From a virus: 64,000 nt of DNA. Where the stretch lies: IMG/VR virus record IMGVR_UViG_3300007504_000005, positions 23,173 through 87,172 of that record; one strand, given 5' to 3'. The translations under genes and the position numbers were made by a program. Of this stretch, positions 8,827 through 18,275 are shown one piece after another. Position 1 is the first letter of the stretch, and the number at the start of each line of letters is the position of its first letter. The notes under the pieces are model-generated. The model was not told where the DNA came from. It saw only the letters and a program-made list of their open reading frames with translations, and made no database searches.

Positions 8827-9540
8827 ATGTCTACAGCAGCCACACCCTATGAGAGTCAGACCAAGAGAGACCGCAAGCGTCTCCTCAACAACCTTCCTGT
8901 GGGAACCCGCCGAGTCCGGATTCTCAATGCACAGGGGAAGCAGCAGTACAAGCGGCCTGAGGACGTCGACGTCGATCGGGATATCATCCCTCTGAACAAG
9001 AACGGTGTCCCCATTGTGATGCGGAAGAAGCCGGGGGCTCCGGTCAAGACCCGCTCCCAACTCAATCCCCTGTCGTCCCAGATCGGTCAGGTCATGGACG
9101 CTCGGGACGAGTGGATCTCCACCAACGATCTCCTGTCCCAGGCTATGGATGACGCCTCGGGAGATCCCTTCCTTGACCTTGTGCTGGTCAACATGATCGC
9201 GGAGGCCGTCAACATCGAGTTCGAGCGGGTGGAGCTCCAGCGCCATGGCCAGGGTTCCGATGCTGCGGATCTCTCGACCAAGCGTGCTCGTGTCCTCAAG
9301 GCGATCGCTGACCTGGTCCTCAACCGTCGGAAGATCGCGGACGGGGCTCTGATCGACCTCGACTCTCCGGTCTTCAAGGCGCTGTTCACTCTCCTGCTGG
9401 AGACCTTCCGTGAGGCCATGGCCACCGGAGGCTGTCGCTCCGAGCAGATCGAGCAGACCTTCACCCATATGGTGTCCTCCCTGGATGGTGACTCCTGGAA
9501 GGGTGAGGCGCGTGCCCGGATGAAGGATGCCTTGAAGTGA
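8827..9540 (+). CDS. Hypothetical protein directly upstream of TerL; terminase small subunit candidate
   Basis: A 237-residue protein with a basic N-terminus ('KRDRKRLLNNLPVGTRRVR') and a helical middle and C-terminus ('FLDLVLVNMIAEAVNIEFERVEL', 'FKALFTLLLETFREAM'). Its stop overlaps the GTG start of terL (GTGA), indicating translational coupling. Position and mostly helical character fit a small terminase subunit, but I see no diagnostic motif, so the function is positional inference only. SD is GGAGA. Confidence 0.65.
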   Translation: MSTAATPYESQTKRDRKRLLNNLPVGTRRVRILNAQGKQQYKRPEDVDVDRDIIPLNKNGVPIVMRKKPGAPVKTRSQLNPLSSQIGQVMDARDEWISTNDLLSQAMDDASGDPFLDLVLVNMIAEAVNIEFERVELQRHGQGSDAADLSTKRARVLKAIADLVLNRRKIADGALIDLDSPVFKALFTLLLETFREAMATGGCRSEQIEQTFTHMVSSLDGDSWKGEARARMKDALK

Positions 9541-11480
9541 GCCTCGCTGACCTGGCTGCCGCGGTCGGTAGAAGGTCCTCCGATCAAGAGGTCACCAAGG
9601 TCGCGGATATCATCACCTTCGTTGAGTCCCCCTGGGGACTGGGGCTCCGCCTGTATCCTGTCCAGAGGGTCATCCTCAAGGCCCACTATGGGATCGCCCT
9701 GGATGACAATCCTCACAACTTCCCTCTCGATGTCCCCATCCCCAAGGACCACCCCGCCTATGACGAGGAGTTGGTCGACGTAGACGGGTTCTACAAGTTC
9801 CGCATCCCGATTACGGATTGGCGCCGGGAGAACGAGAAGTTCTTCACTGAAGCGGGATACCTGGCCTGGCTGTTCAAGCAGGGCCGCTGCAACATCGAGA
9901 AGGTGGTTCCGGGCCAGCAGCGCCGAGAGATGGTCCTCTCGATTGGACGCCGGTCGGGCAAAACCCTCATCACCTCTTGCATCGTCGCATACGAGACCTA
10001 CAAGCTCCTGCTCAAGCCCAGCGCTCAGGAGTTCTACGGGGTCTCCCCCTCCAACATCATCCAGCTGATCTCTGTCGCCACGGACAAGGACCAGGCAGGT
10101 CTCCTGTACCAGGAAGCCTCCGGCCACTTCCAGAAGTGCAAGTTCTTCGCCGCCTATGCGGCCAACGCCACCCAGAGCTTCGCTACCTTCCAGACTCCTC
10201 ATGACATCGACAGGTACGGCACCTACAAGGACAACAACAAGGCTCGGTTCTCCATCAAGGTCACCTTCAAGTCCTGTGTTGCGAAGGGCCTTCGGGGTGG
10301 GAACAATATCCTGGTCGCTCTTGATGAGGCGGCCCACTTCGGGGAGAAGGGACAGGCTTCGGCAGATGAGGTCTACCAGGCCGTGGAGCCCTCCACCCGA
10401 ACCTTCTCCCCGAAGACCAAGAGGGACAAGACTCGCGTGGTCCGGGACCCGAAGACAGGGAAGCCGATGCCCAACGAGGGGCGGATCATCATGATCTCTT
10501 CCCCCCTCGGGAAACAGGGTCTCTTCTACAAGTCCTATCGTGTGGGATTCGGAGACAACCTGGCGGCGCAGAACATGCTCTGTGTCCGAGCACCTACCTG
10601 GGAGGTCAATCCCACGGTCCCCGGAGAGACTTTCGTCGGATCGTACCTCAAGGACCCGGCTGTCTTCGCAACAGAGTTCGGGGCTGAGTTCACTGATCGA
10701 ACCCGGGGTTGGGTCGAGAACGCCAAGGATCTGTTGGACTGTGTGGATCCGGATCTCCGCCCCCGCCGCCGCGCGCCGGCTCGAGTCCCCAACTTCATGG
10801 GAATCGATGTCGCGCTTGTCGGTGACTGGTGCTCGTTGGTAATCGGACACAACACCCCAGACAAGCGCGTCGCGGTGGATTTCTACGAGAGGATCCGCGC
10901 TGGAGAGGGGGACTACGTCGGGCTGGATCGCTTGGAGTTCGAGGACGTCGCTGACTGGATCGCCTACTGGGCAAAGAGGTTCTACATCTACGAGGGGATC
11001 TTCGATCAGTGGGCCGGAATCCCCCTGGAACAAGCCCTGAAGCGCCGGGGGCTGAACCAGCTTCTCTCCGTGACGCACAACCGGAAGCTGTCCAGCCAGA
11101 TGTACCAGAACCTCAAGAACATGATGCTGGATCGCCGGCTGGTCCTGTATGACTGGCCCCTCCCTCCCGAGGGCAAGGGACACAGCCCTCTGATCCAAGA
11201 GCTCCTGGAGCTCCAGGCAGAGAGGATCTCCAAGTACGTCATCAAGGTGTCCGCTCCTAACGAGGATGGGAAGCACGACGATATCTCTGATGCCCTCTCT
11301 CGCATGGTTTGGTCCGCAGTCAAGAACGGGGGTCGGGTCAATCGGGTGACTGGCGTATCTCGGAACACGAACCCCGGCTCGGGGGTTCGTTTCGGGAGGG
11401 CTCCTCGGATGGCTCGAAGAGGGGGCTCCCATGTATCCCGTCAGCCTCGGATGGCGAAGCTGGGGTACAGGAGGAAGTAA
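9537..11480 (+). CDS. terL: Terminase large subunit (packaging ATPase and nuclease)
   Basis: A 647-residue protein, normal for TerL. The ATPase has Walker A GRRSGKT (residues 137-143) after 'EMVLSI', Walker B 'NILVALDEAAH' (D263, E264), and coupling motif 'IIMISSPLGKQGLFY'. The RNase H-like nuclease has three acidic sites: 'FMGIDVALVGDW', 'EGIFDQWAG' and 'DDISDALSRMV'. It pumps DNA into the prohead through the portal and cuts the concatemer. The GTG start overlaps the upstream stop, and the next gene follows after three bases. Confidence 0.93.
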   Translation: MSLADLAAAVGRRSSDQEVTKVADIITFVESPWGLGLRLYPVQRVILKAHYGIALDDNPHNFPLDVPIPKDHPAYDEELVDVDGFYKFRIPITDWRRENEKFFTEAGYLAWLFKQGRCNIEKVVPGQQRREMVLSIGRRSGKTLITSCIVAYETYKLLLKPSAQEFYGVSPSNIIQLISVATDKDQAGLLYQEASGHFQKCKFFAAYAANATQSFATFQTPHDIDRYGTYKDNNKARFSIKVTFKSCVAKGLRGGNNILVALDEAAHFGEKGQASADEVYQAVEPSTRTFSPKTKRDKTRVVRDPKTGKPMPNEGRIIMISSPLGKQGLFYKSYRVGFGDNLAAQNMLCVRAPTWEVNPTVPGETFVGSYLKDPAVFATEFGAEFTDRTRGWVENAKDLLDCVDPDLRPRRRAPARVPNFMGIDVALVGDWCSLVIGHNTPDKRVAVDFYERIRAGEGDYVGLDRLEFEDVADWIAYWAKRFYIYEGIFDQWAGIPLEQALKRRGLNQLLSVTHNRKLSSQMYQNLKNMMLDRRLVLYDWPLPPEGKGHSPLIQELLELQAERISKYVIKVSAPNEDGKHDDISDALSRMVWSAVKNGGRVNRVTGVSRNTNPGSGVRFGRAPRMARRGGSHVSRQPRMAKLGYRRK

Positions 11481-11483
11481 TCC

Positions 11484-12017
11484 ATGGGCCAGCATTCCAA
11501 CATAGACGACACCGGAGATGTGGATATCCTGGTCCGTGGGGATTCCTTCCCTGTGTACGCAGGGCCAAGTCTCCGAGACTCGGGTTGGCGTGGAGGTCTG
11601 TGGGTCCAGTATGTGGACGGAGACCAAGAGTTCACCGTAGAGGTTAGCGACGGGAACTCCGTGGCCGGCTTCCTTCTGGCTCCTTCCGAGACTCGAGTCC
11701 CTCCAGGCTCCGTCCAGAACTGGACGTCTATCCAGCTGCGAAGGCTTCCCGGAGTTACGACTCTATCGAGCGAAGGCCCTCGAGGCTACTTCAAAATGTT
11801 CGAGACTGTGGCTCTCTCAGGAGGCACGCGCTCTGGTTCCGCCATTACATACACCAGGGGGGAGAGCCTCAAGGTCAGCGAGAACGGCCTCCTCTGCAAT
11901 GACTCGGATAGCGAGCTTGCCCTTGCGGGAGTTACGGCTCCTCATGTAGTGGGTATCGTATCCTCGCCCCCCTCGACGCGGAATCAGTCCCGTCTGGGTG
12001 CGGACATCAAGTACTGA
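11484..12017 (+). CDS. Virion protein candidate, 177 aa
   Basis: Begins 3 bases after terL with SD AGGAGG. It is beta-rich and Gly-rich. The C-terminal segment ('GESLKVSENGLLC', 'GVTAPHVVGIVSSPP') resembles the layout of small phage head-decoration or fibre-type proteins. No catalytic motif is seen. Location between terminase and portal supports a head or connector role. Confidence 0.5.
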   Translation: MGQHSNIDDTGDVDILVRGDSFPVYAGPSLRDSGWRGGLWVQYVDGDQEFTVEVSDGNSVAGFLLAPSETRVPPGSVQNWTSIQLRRLPGVTTLSSEGPRGYFKMFETVALSGGTRSGSAITYTRGESLKVSENGLLCNDSDSELALAGVTAPHVVGIVSSPPSTRNQSRLGADIKY

Positions 12018-12024
12018 GGGTGTC

Positions 12025-12345
12025 GTGGAAAGGAAGGCCCTACAGGATCGGGATGCGCGCGTGGGTTCCCATGTGTTCACCGCTCTTCAAGAGATAGAGT
12101 CTGCCATCCGCATCTCTCGCGACCACACCCAAACCCGACAAGCGCGGAAGGCGCACCGGGATCTTCTTCATATCCGGGACGGCCTGAAGAGAATCTCCTC
12201 CGCATCCCCCAACTGGTCCGATCCGGACACTATTCCTGAAGAGGAATGGTCTCGGAGGGCTCGGGAGAAAAGAGAGCAACGACGGAAAGAGCTCATGGAG
12301 AAGAAGCTGAAGCAGGCGACCCAGGCGGAGGCCTCTGATGAGTAA
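12025..12345 (+). CDS. Small helical, highly charged protein, 106 aa
   Basis: GTG at 12025 is chosen because GAGGG lies about 5 bases upstream; an earlier GTG at 11998 in the same frame has no SD. The protein is almost wholly helical with a Lys/Arg/Glu-rich C-terminus ('RRAREKREQRRKELMEKKLKQA'), probably coiled coil. Its end overlaps the portal start by 8 bases, so translation is likely coupled. Function unknown. Confidence 0.6.
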   Translation: MERKALQDRDARVGSHVFTALQEIESAIRISRDHTQTRQARKAHRDLLHIRDGLKRISSASPNWSDPDTIPEEEWSRRAREKREQRRKELMEKKLKQATQAEASDE

Positions 12346-14038
12346 AGACAAACAGGAGGGAGTCCCTGTAGGGAAGGTGAGTAGCGGCGACGGGAAGAAG
12401 CGCGCCAAGACAGGGAAGCCTCGGAAGATCATCGTCGGGAGCATGCGTTCTCGGTACGCAGCAGTCGGATCCATGGCCAACACGGTCCAGGGATACGGGG
12501 GCAACTTCTACAGTCCTGAGCTCTCCACGGACTTCCTCGAGCTTCCCCAGAGCCTCCACGAGAAGTGGGCCTATTACCGGTTCTTCTATGAGAATGAGCC
12601 GTTCGTAGGGCAGGCGCTCAATCTTCATGTTGAGCTCCCCATCTCCAAGATCCGGATTGGGATCCCCAAGGCCAAGAACCGAGAGATCGCTCTGGCGGCC
12701 ACCCGGTTCTGCACCAAGTGGGCCCGTCGGGTTCGTCTCGTAGAGCGCCTCATGTCGATGGTCCACGAGAGGAATCTGATCGGAGAGGCGTTCGTCTGGT
12801 TCGAGGATGAGAACCCCGAGATGCCTCAGGAGGTTCGCCATGAAGCGCGGAGGACCCTGACTACAGAAGGGGAGGCTGTAGAGGAATGGGTCCTCCGTGA
12901 GGATGCCGACCAGCGCGCTTCCAAGTGGCTCCGGAAGAACTACAAGGGATGGACGGACGTCCGGTGTCTCCCTCCGGAGCAGATCCGCTTCGAGTCCTTC
13001 AACTTCACAAGCGAGATGCTGTTCGAGGTCATCCCGGATTCGAAGACCAAGCGCATCGTGGATCGCGCAAAGCAGGGAGATCCCCAGGCCCAGCGGGTCG
13101 TCAAGACGATGTCCGCCGATGTGGTCCGTGCCTGTGTAGAGGGGCGCAATGTCCCCCTGAACACCGACCCTGATGCTGGCTCCTTCATCTACTATCTGGC
13201 CAACAAGCGGTCGGACTACCAGGCGCGCGGGACTTCCATTCTCCAGCGCTGTATCCGTGCTCTTGTCTACCGGGACAAGCTCCGCCAAGCCCAGACCAGC
13301 ATCGCCTCTCGCCATATGACCCCCATCCGGATTGTCTGGGGGGAAGACATGAGCGAGGGGGATGTCGAAGATCTGCGCGAACAGGTCGACATGGCGCTGA
13401 TGGATCCGGACTACTCCATCATCACCAACTTCCAGGTCAACTGGGAAGAGATGGGGGCGGACCAGCGTCTGCTGGATCTCAACGGAGAATACGACCTCAC
13501 CGATCGGCAGCTGTACGCAGGACTCTCGGTTACCGAGGGTCTTCTCTCGGGGGAGTCCTCCTACTCTGGGGACCGGGCCAACCTCGAGGTCATCAACACT
13601 CGGTACATGTTGCTCCGAGAGCAACTCCAAGCCTTCGTTGAGGACTTCGTGTTCCGGCCGATGTGTGCTCGGATGGGGTTCATCGAGAAGGACGAAGATG
13701 GCGAGGATGTGGTGGTAGTTCCCTCCCTGACCTTCACTCGTCTGGCTCTCCGCGACAACCGCGACACCTTCGATGCTCTGTACAACCTGTACACCAAGGG
13801 CAGCTTGGACGTCGAGACCATCCTTGAGCTCCTGAACCTTGATCCTGTCCTGGTCCGCGAGCGGATCGAACGGGATCTCTGGACTGTCAACGATCCGACC
13901 TTCAACGAGGTCCTGCGGGGCATCTACGGAGATGCGGGTCGTGAGCTCGTTGGATCTACGAACATCCTTGAGGTCTTGGCCAAGGCCCTCAAGCTCGAGT
14001 ACAACCCGCCCTCTGATGACGGCGACGGCCGGTTCTGA
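12338..14038 (+). CDS. Portal protein
   Basis: A 566-residue protein three genes after terL. The middle has typical portal features: 'SLHEKWAYYRFFYENEPFVGQALNLHVELP', an insertion with acidic and basic stretches, 'RGTSILQRCIRALVYRDKLRQAQTSIASRHMTPIRIV', and 'DLTDRQLYAGLSVTEGLLSGESSYSGDRANLEVINTRYMLLREQLQ', matching the crown/stem pattern of myovirus portals. It would form the dodecameric ring at one capsid vertex through which TerL pumps DNA. Size is in the usual range. Confidence 0.82.
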   Translation: MSKDKQEGVPVGKVSSGDGKKRAKTGKPRKIIVGSMRSRYAAVGSMANTVQGYGGNFYSPELSTDFLELPQSLHEKWAYYRFFYENEPFVGQALNLHVELPISKIRIGIPKAKNREIALAATRFCTKWARRVRLVERLMSMVHERNLIGEAFVWFEDENPEMPQEVRHEARRTLTTEGEAVEEWVLREDADQRASKWLRKNYKGWTDVRCLPPEQIRFESFNFTSEMLFEVIPDSKTKRIVDRAKQGDPQAQRVVKTMSADVVRACVEGRNVPLNTDPDAGSFIYYLANKRSDYQARGTSILQRCIRALVYRDKLRQAQTSIASRHMTPIRIVWGEDMSEGDVEDLREQVDMALMDPDYSIITNFQVNWEEMGADQRLLDLNGEYDLTDRQLYAGLSVTEGLLSGESSYSGDRANLEVINTRYMLLREQLQAFVEDFVFRPMCARMGFIEKDEDGEDVVVVPSLTFTRLALRDNRDTFDALYNLYTKGSLDVETILELLNLDPVLVRERIERDLWTVNDPTFNEVLRGIYGDAGRELVGSTNILEVLAKALKLEYNPPSDDGDGRF

Positions 14039-14039
14039 C

Positions 14040-14064
14040 GGTACGCTGCCTATGCCATAGGCAG
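14040..14064 (+). promoter_or_regulatory. GGTA-N6-CTAT element and hairpin before the 14082 gene
   Basis: GGTA (14040-14043), six bases, CTAT (14050-14053), 42 bases before ATG 14082. CTGCCTAT (14046-14053) pairs with ATAGGCAG (14057-14064) in an 8-bp stem, so the CTAT is itself the inner end of the left arm. The SD (GGAGG) downstream is free here. Confidence 0.55.
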
Positions 14065-14081
14065 GGACGGAGGCCTATCTG

Positions 14082-15638
14082 ATGGCACAGTCCCCTCTTC
14101 TGGTTGACGCTGTACAGATTGAGCCCGGAGCTTCCGGGACTCGGCTCATCGAACGGGACACCGCTACAGGGGGTCTGGCGTTCTCTGACGCGGAGATCAC
14201 CACTGCAGTTCTCCTGTCCCAGCTGGTTGGCTTCCGGGCGATCACCGGAGTGTTCGTCGTGGGGCGCGCGGGCTCGGGGGCCCAGTACACTGCGATCCAA
14301 GATGCCCTCGACGCAGTGCCGGATTCTTCGAGTGCGGCCGCTCCTTCTCTGGTTCTGATCACCGCAGGTGTCTACACGGAGAACGTAGTCATCCAGAAGG
14401 ATGGTGTGGTTCTCCATGGGCTGGGGGGCGCCAAGATCTCCAACTCTGGAGATGACGAAACCGTCACGGTATCTGCCTCCCTCGACACCACCCCCCTCAG
14501 CGTCGTTCTCCGGGGACTGGAGATCGAGAACGACCAGGATGGCCGGTCCTGCGTCCGTATCCTGGGGGCAGACACCTTTGCCAGCGGAACCGTCACCTGC
14601 AACACAGCACCGCTTGCTGCGGGCGACACTCTGACGATCAACGGGAATGTCCTCACCGGGATCGCTGGGACTCGCAACTCAGGTTCGAACAACTTCTCCG
14701 TTCTCGGGTCAACCACCACCGCTATCGCAGCGGAGATTGCAGCGGCCATCAACGATACGGCGAACTCCTTCTCCGGAGATGTGTCCGCGAGCGTCGCTTC
14801 GAACATCATCACCCTCCAGGCGGTGACTGCTGGATCGGGTGGGAATGCCATCACTCTGGCGGACTCTACAACGCCCTCTGGCGGCTTCTCCCTCTCCGGC
14901 GCTACCCTTTCCGGGGGTTCCTCCGATGGGAGTGTGGTAGTGTCCCAGGGACTCCTGGTAGAGTCCTGCACGCTGGTGTCCTCGGGGAACTCCGGCTACC
15001 AGATCAACGCGGATACTGCCAATCATATCCTGGTCCGCCAAGGCACCTGGAGAGGCTCTGCTTCGACATCCTCTTGTCGCGCTGCGGACTGCGCTTCCCT
15101 CCGGGTGTTCGGTGTCGAGTGGGCGAATGACTTCGCTCTCTCCTTCGACACGGGGAACGACAACCCGAGCGAGACCCCAACCACCTACGAGGTCCAGACC
15201 TGCGGGCGCGTCGGGGATATCGTAGCAACTCTCACCTCTGCAGGGGCTCTGGACCTGCGGGAGAACCCAGTCGTTGGGAACCTGACTGTTGGGGGCACTC
15301 AGGCTGTCTCCGCTGTCTCCTGTGGGTTCGGGGATCTGGACTTCTCCGATACGGTGGTCGCCACGCTATCTCGGTGTGCCCGGGGTTCTGCTGTCTCATC
15401 CAGCGGGTCCCCGACTCTCGATGAGTCTCGGATCCTTGGGTCTGTCAGCTTCACTTCCTCTACTCAAGAGTCCGTTGTCTTCGACGTAGAGAACTCCGAC
15501 GCCGACTACACCGTTGTTCTGGAGAGCCCCAGTACTGTCGCTTTCGGGGTATCCTCCAAGGCGGCAACTGGCTTCGATATCGACGCAGCCTCCGCGATCA
15601 CAGGAACCGTCAGCTACGTTGTTCAAAGGGATACCTAA
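14082..15638 (+). CDS. Right-handed beta-helix (pectin-lyase-like) tail spike or fibre protein
   Basis: A 518-residue protein. Residues ~60-115 carry the start of a parallel beta-helix ('AQYTAIQDALDAVPD', 'LVLITAGVYTENVVIQKDGVVLHGLGGAKI'), as in pectin-lyase-like tail spikes. An inserted module at ~165-265 ('LAAGDTLTINGNVLTGIAG', 'AIAAEIAAAINDT', 'SGGNAITLADS') is the same type of beta module as in the 8241 protein. Low-complexity beta coils follow. No enzyme residues are identifiable, so polysaccharide cleavage is only possible. It ends in a TAATG overlap with the next gene. Confidence 0.7.
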   Translation: MAQSPLLVDAVQIEPGASGTRLIERDTATGGLAFSDAEITTAVLLSQLVGFRAITGVFVVGRAGSGAQYTAIQDALDAVPDSSSAAAPSLVLITAGVYTENVVIQKDGVVLHGLGGAKISNSGDDETVTVSASLDTTPLSVVLRGLEIENDQDGRSCVRILGADTFASGTVTCNTAPLAAGDTLTINGNVLTGIAGTRNSGSNNFSVLGSTTTAIAAEIAAAINDTANSFSGDVSASVASNIITLQAVTAGSGGNAITLADSTTPSGGFSLSGATLSGGSSDGSVVVSQGLLVESCTLVSSGNSGYQINADTANHILVRQGTWRGSASTSSCRAADCASLRVFGVEWANDFALSFDTGNDNPSETPTTYEVQTCGRVGDIVATLTSAGALDLRENPVVGNLTVGGTQAVSAVSCGFGDLDFSDTVVATLSRCARGSAVSSSGSPTLDESRILGSVSFTSSTQESVVFDVENSDADYTVVLESPSTVAFGVSSKAATGFDIDAASAITGTVSYVVQRDT

Positions 15639-16093
15639 TGCCACGCTTGCGCAAGATTCTCGCTTCTGAGGGGCTGGAGAGAGCCGCTTCTGATCTCCCC
15701 AGCGTGTCCTTGGTCAAATCTCAACTGAAGAGCGCTCTCACGGGGAAGCGTGTCGGGAAGTTCTACGACACGTTCGTAGTGGATGTGCAGGTGATCTCCG
15801 ACTACGCTGTGGATGTGGTCATTGGCTTCCGGTGGCGGAACTCGGATCGGGTGGTAGACTCATCCACTGCCATTTTTGATCTTGTGTCTCCAATCAAGAA
15901 GCTGTTTCTCGACTTCGTGGCCTCTCACGACTGGGCAGAAGGGTTGGGTACTCAAACTTCTCGTGATGGTGTGTACGTCTCGACGCACCGAGATTCCAGA
16001 GCCCCCATCTCCCAACCTGAGTATGCTGTCCTGCGGGCTCGGATCTTCACTCCTGTCGTCATGAGTCGGACCTTCCCGCATCTTCTCCGGTGA
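15638..16093 (+). CDS. Hypothetical protein, 151 aa, neck region
   Basis: ATG overlaps the upstream stop, with SD AAGGG. It contains alternating strand/helix segments ('KFYDTFVVDVQVISDYAVDVVIGFRWRN') and no recognised motif. Its place between portal and a neck/tail-completion candidate suggests a head-tail joining or completion role, which is inference. Confidence 0.6.
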   Translation: MPRLRKILASEGLERAASDLPSVSLVKSQLKSALTGKRVGKFYDTFVVDVQVISDYAVDVVIGFRWRNSDRVVDSSTAIFDLVSPIKKLFLDFVASHDWAEGLGTQTSRDGVYVSTHRDSRAPISQPEYAVLRARIFTPVVMSRTFPHLLR

Positions 16094-16099
16094 GCCTCT

Positions 16100-17335
16100 G
16101 TGCACTACGAGCTCTCCGATTCCATCAAGCGTCGGATCATCCTGGAGCTCCGGGAGTTCTGGGCGCAAGACCCCAAGTACAGGGATTCCCTGGTCGGGAA
16201 CATCCAGGGCCGACACTCATTTGATGAGAGGCCTCAACAGGCGCTGGTAGTCAAGGGAGCCTCGGCTCTCCCTATCCGATTCTCCGCGGACAACTTCCAG
16301 GGGACGGTGGTCTCCTATTGCTCTCTGTTCAAGACGGCGGCCCAGCCCGGCACCTCTGTGGAATGGGTTCGGGAGGATGTCCGGGCGATCCAGAAGAACG
16401 GGGGTGTGTTCCCATCGGAAGCAGGGATCTACTACATAGAGGTGCGGCGTGAGGAGTACGCCTGGCAAGGAGTGCCGCGCCAGTACCTGGTCTTCTATGT
16501 AGACCCCCTCTTGTCGGTCCTGGACGAATCTCCCTCCAAGAGCGCGGTGGATCCCCGGATCTACACAGTGTCTGCAGGGTCCTTTCATCCAGGATCTCTG
16601 GCAGTCTATGAGATGCCTGGGAACCTTCCCCTCACGGATGGGATCAACTTCTCCTCGGACCCCATTACAGGGGAAATCACTCTCGTCCGCCCTCTCCCGA
16701 CCCAGTCCAGCCTGTCCGTCGACTACAGGTATGCTGGGACCAGCACAGGCCCCTTCCCTGTAGAGGAGAACGGAGCTAACAACTCAGCGATCCCCGGAGT
16801 GATCCTGGCCTTCGGCCGACGCGCTCAAGAAGGGGATGTGATGGCCGTGCGGGTCTCCAACCTCCGGGAACCTTCGGCGCGGGAGTACGGGGGTCGGTTC
16901 GAGGTCTCCCTTGATATCGATGTCCTTGCTCGGGATGTCCATGCCCAGGCAGAGATAGCGGACCGTACCTTCATGTACCTCCAGGCGGAGCTCAGGGACC
17001 GCCTCTCCTTCGAGGGCATCGAGATCGATCAGGTCTCCAATTCAGGAGAGGCGGAGGAATCCTACGACGAGAACGAGGACTCCCTCTACTACACCGCTTC
17101 CTTGTCTTTGACCATCATGACCAATTGGTCAATCCGTCTCCCGCTGGGCCCCGCGTTCACTCGAATCATCGCCAACACAGTGGAGGCTGAGCAAATCGCT
17201 TCGGCTCTCGATGACGACCAGCTCATAGACATGGGATCCTCGACCGGGTTGGTCATGGCAGAGCAGCTGGGTCTCCAGCCCCTGCAGGATCCTTGGTTCC
17301 GGAACCGTTCCCGGAACTACGAGATGATTCGGTAG
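16100..17335 (+). CDS. Virion protein, head-tail connector or tail terminator candidate
   Basis: A 411-residue protein with GTG start 6 bases after the previous stop. The C-terminal half ('FEVSLDIDVLARDVHAQAEIADRTFMYLQAELRDRL', then 'YTASLSLTIMTNWSIRLPL') has the strand-helix-strand pattern of tail terminator and neck proteins. The middle carries a beta domain ('TDGINFSSDPITGEITLVRPLP'). It follows the portal module, as connector genes often do. Assignment is tentative. Confidence 0.6.
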   Translation: MHYELSDSIKRRIILELREFWAQDPKYRDSLVGNIQGRHSFDERPQQALVVKGASALPIRFSADNFQGTVVSYCSLFKTAAQPGTSVEWVREDVRAIQKNGGVFPSEAGIYYIEVRREEYAWQGVPRQYLVFYVDPLLSVLDESPSKSAVDPRIYTVSAGSFHPGSLAVYEMPGNLPLTDGINFSSDPITGEITLVRPLPTQSSLSVDYRYAGTSTGPFPVEENGANNSAIPGVILAFGRRAQEGDVMAVRVSNLREPSAREYGGRFEVSLDIDVLARDVHAQAEIADRTFMYLQAELRDRLSFEGIEIDQVSNSGEAEESYDENEDSLYYTASLSLTIMTNWSIRLPLGPAFTRIIANTVEAEQIASALDDDQLIDMGSSTGLVMAEQLGLQPLQDPWFRNRSRNYEMIR

Positions 17336-17344
17336 ATGAACTAT
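17331..17344 (+). promoter_or_regulatory. GGTA-N6-CTAT element before the 17373 gene
   Basis: GGTA (17331-17334, overlapping the upstream stop), six bases, CTAT (17341-17344), 42 bases before ATG 17373. Only a weak hairpin is possible (TCCT with AGGA of the SD). Confidence 0.5.
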
Positions 17345-17372
17345 CCTCCAGGACCTGTCGCAAGGAGCCAAG

Positions 17373-17924
17373 ATGTCTGACCTGTGGGAAAACCTCCTCG
17401 CCGGGCACACCGCGTCCAATCATGAGACGACAGTGGATGCCCACCTGTCTCGGTCTCAGCTCACCGCTGCGTCCCTGGTAGATCTCACGGAGCGGGGTCG
17501 GGCCTCCAATGCTCTCAAGCTCCCGGTCTCGGAGGGCACTCGAGTCGCCTTCAAGGGAACCTTGGGTGCAGTGCTCTCGATGACGGATCCTCCGGCACGA
17601 GGGGACACGGGAGAGGTGGTGGCGGTCCGCTCAGGGAAGACTTACATCACCAGTCACGATGGCATGGTCTTCGTGAAGTGGTCCGATGGCAGGTTCCGGC
17701 CGACCCACGCTGAGTTCCTCATGATGGCTCCCCAGGGCCGCACCGGCTCTCATCGGCTCCGGGTGGCATCCCTGGGCGACCTTTCCGGGTTCCTCAAGAC
17801 CTCCAGTGGCCGGTTGGTCCAGAAGAGCACTCGAGACCTCTGGTCTATCCACAAAGATGGGGATGGCGGGGGCTTCGTGGTCGAGCGACTCTTCTCCGGC
17901 GATGGCAAGCCCCTCAAGGGATAG
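17373..17924 (+). CDS. Hypothetical virion-associated protein, 183 aa
   Basis: SD AAGGAG precedes ATG. Residues ~50-115 form a small beta-barrel-like region ('EGTRVAFKG', 'GDTGEVVAVRSGKTYITSHDGMVFVKWSDG'). The C-terminal ~45 residues ('DLSGFLKTSSGRLVQKSTRDLW', 'DGGGFVVERLFSGDGKPLKG') read as a compact separate unit. No enzyme motif is visible. Confidence 0.6.
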   Translation: MSDLWENLLAGHTASNHETTVDAHLSRSQLTAASLVDLTERGRASNALKLPVSEGTRVAFKGTLGAVLSMTDPPARGDTGEVVAVRSGKTYITSHDGMVFVKWSDGRFRPTHAEFLMMAPQGRTGSHRLRVASLGDLSGFLKTSSGRLVQKSTRDLWSIHKDGDGGGFVVERLFSGDGKPLKG

Positions 17925-17936
17925 GGATAGAAGAAC

Positions 17937-18131
17937 ATGAAGCGCATCTCCAGAGAGCAGCTTCCAGGCCTCCTCCAGAAGGCTGCGTCGCTCCCCGCAG
18001 GGAACCCCGAACGCCGGGCCATCTTGGCTCGGATCATGCTCGGCGGTCCCATCGTGTTCCAACGCAAGGACATGCAGCGCATCCTCAAGATGCTTGACAA
18101 GTCCCGGGACGAGACGCATCTCCTGGCGTAG
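17937..18131 (+). CDS. Small protein, 64 aa; possibly the 5' part of an interrupted gene
   Basis: ATG at 17937 has an acceptable SD (AGGGATAG). The frame ends at TAG 18129-18131. The same frame continues as protein-like sequence through a second stop (TGA 18180-18182) into the 18276-18638 frame, so this may be the first of three pieces of one gene. Alone it encodes a basic helical peptide ('ILARIMLGGPIVFQRKDMQRILKML'). Confidence 0.5.
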   Translation: MKRISREQLPGLLQKAASLPAGNPERRAILARIMLGGPIVFQRKDMQRILKMLDKSRDETHLLA

Positions 18132-18275
18132 GCCCGCCAGATGGCTCGATCGATCAAGGACTGGAAGAAGGCCCAGCGTTGAGGTCTCGCGGCGGAGAAT
18201 GAGAATCTCCATGGCGTCGCGAAGATCTTCTTCGACCGAGCAAAGGAACTCAACCCAGGGGAAGCGGAATCTCCG

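Noticed and set aside
9087-11627. Minus-strand open frame of 846 codons opposite terL
   Set aside because: Antisense to a certain gene with all motifs; the translation is rich in low-complexity Leu/Gly/Asp/Arg runs as expected from G/C-biased codons read in reverse, and no start signal fits.
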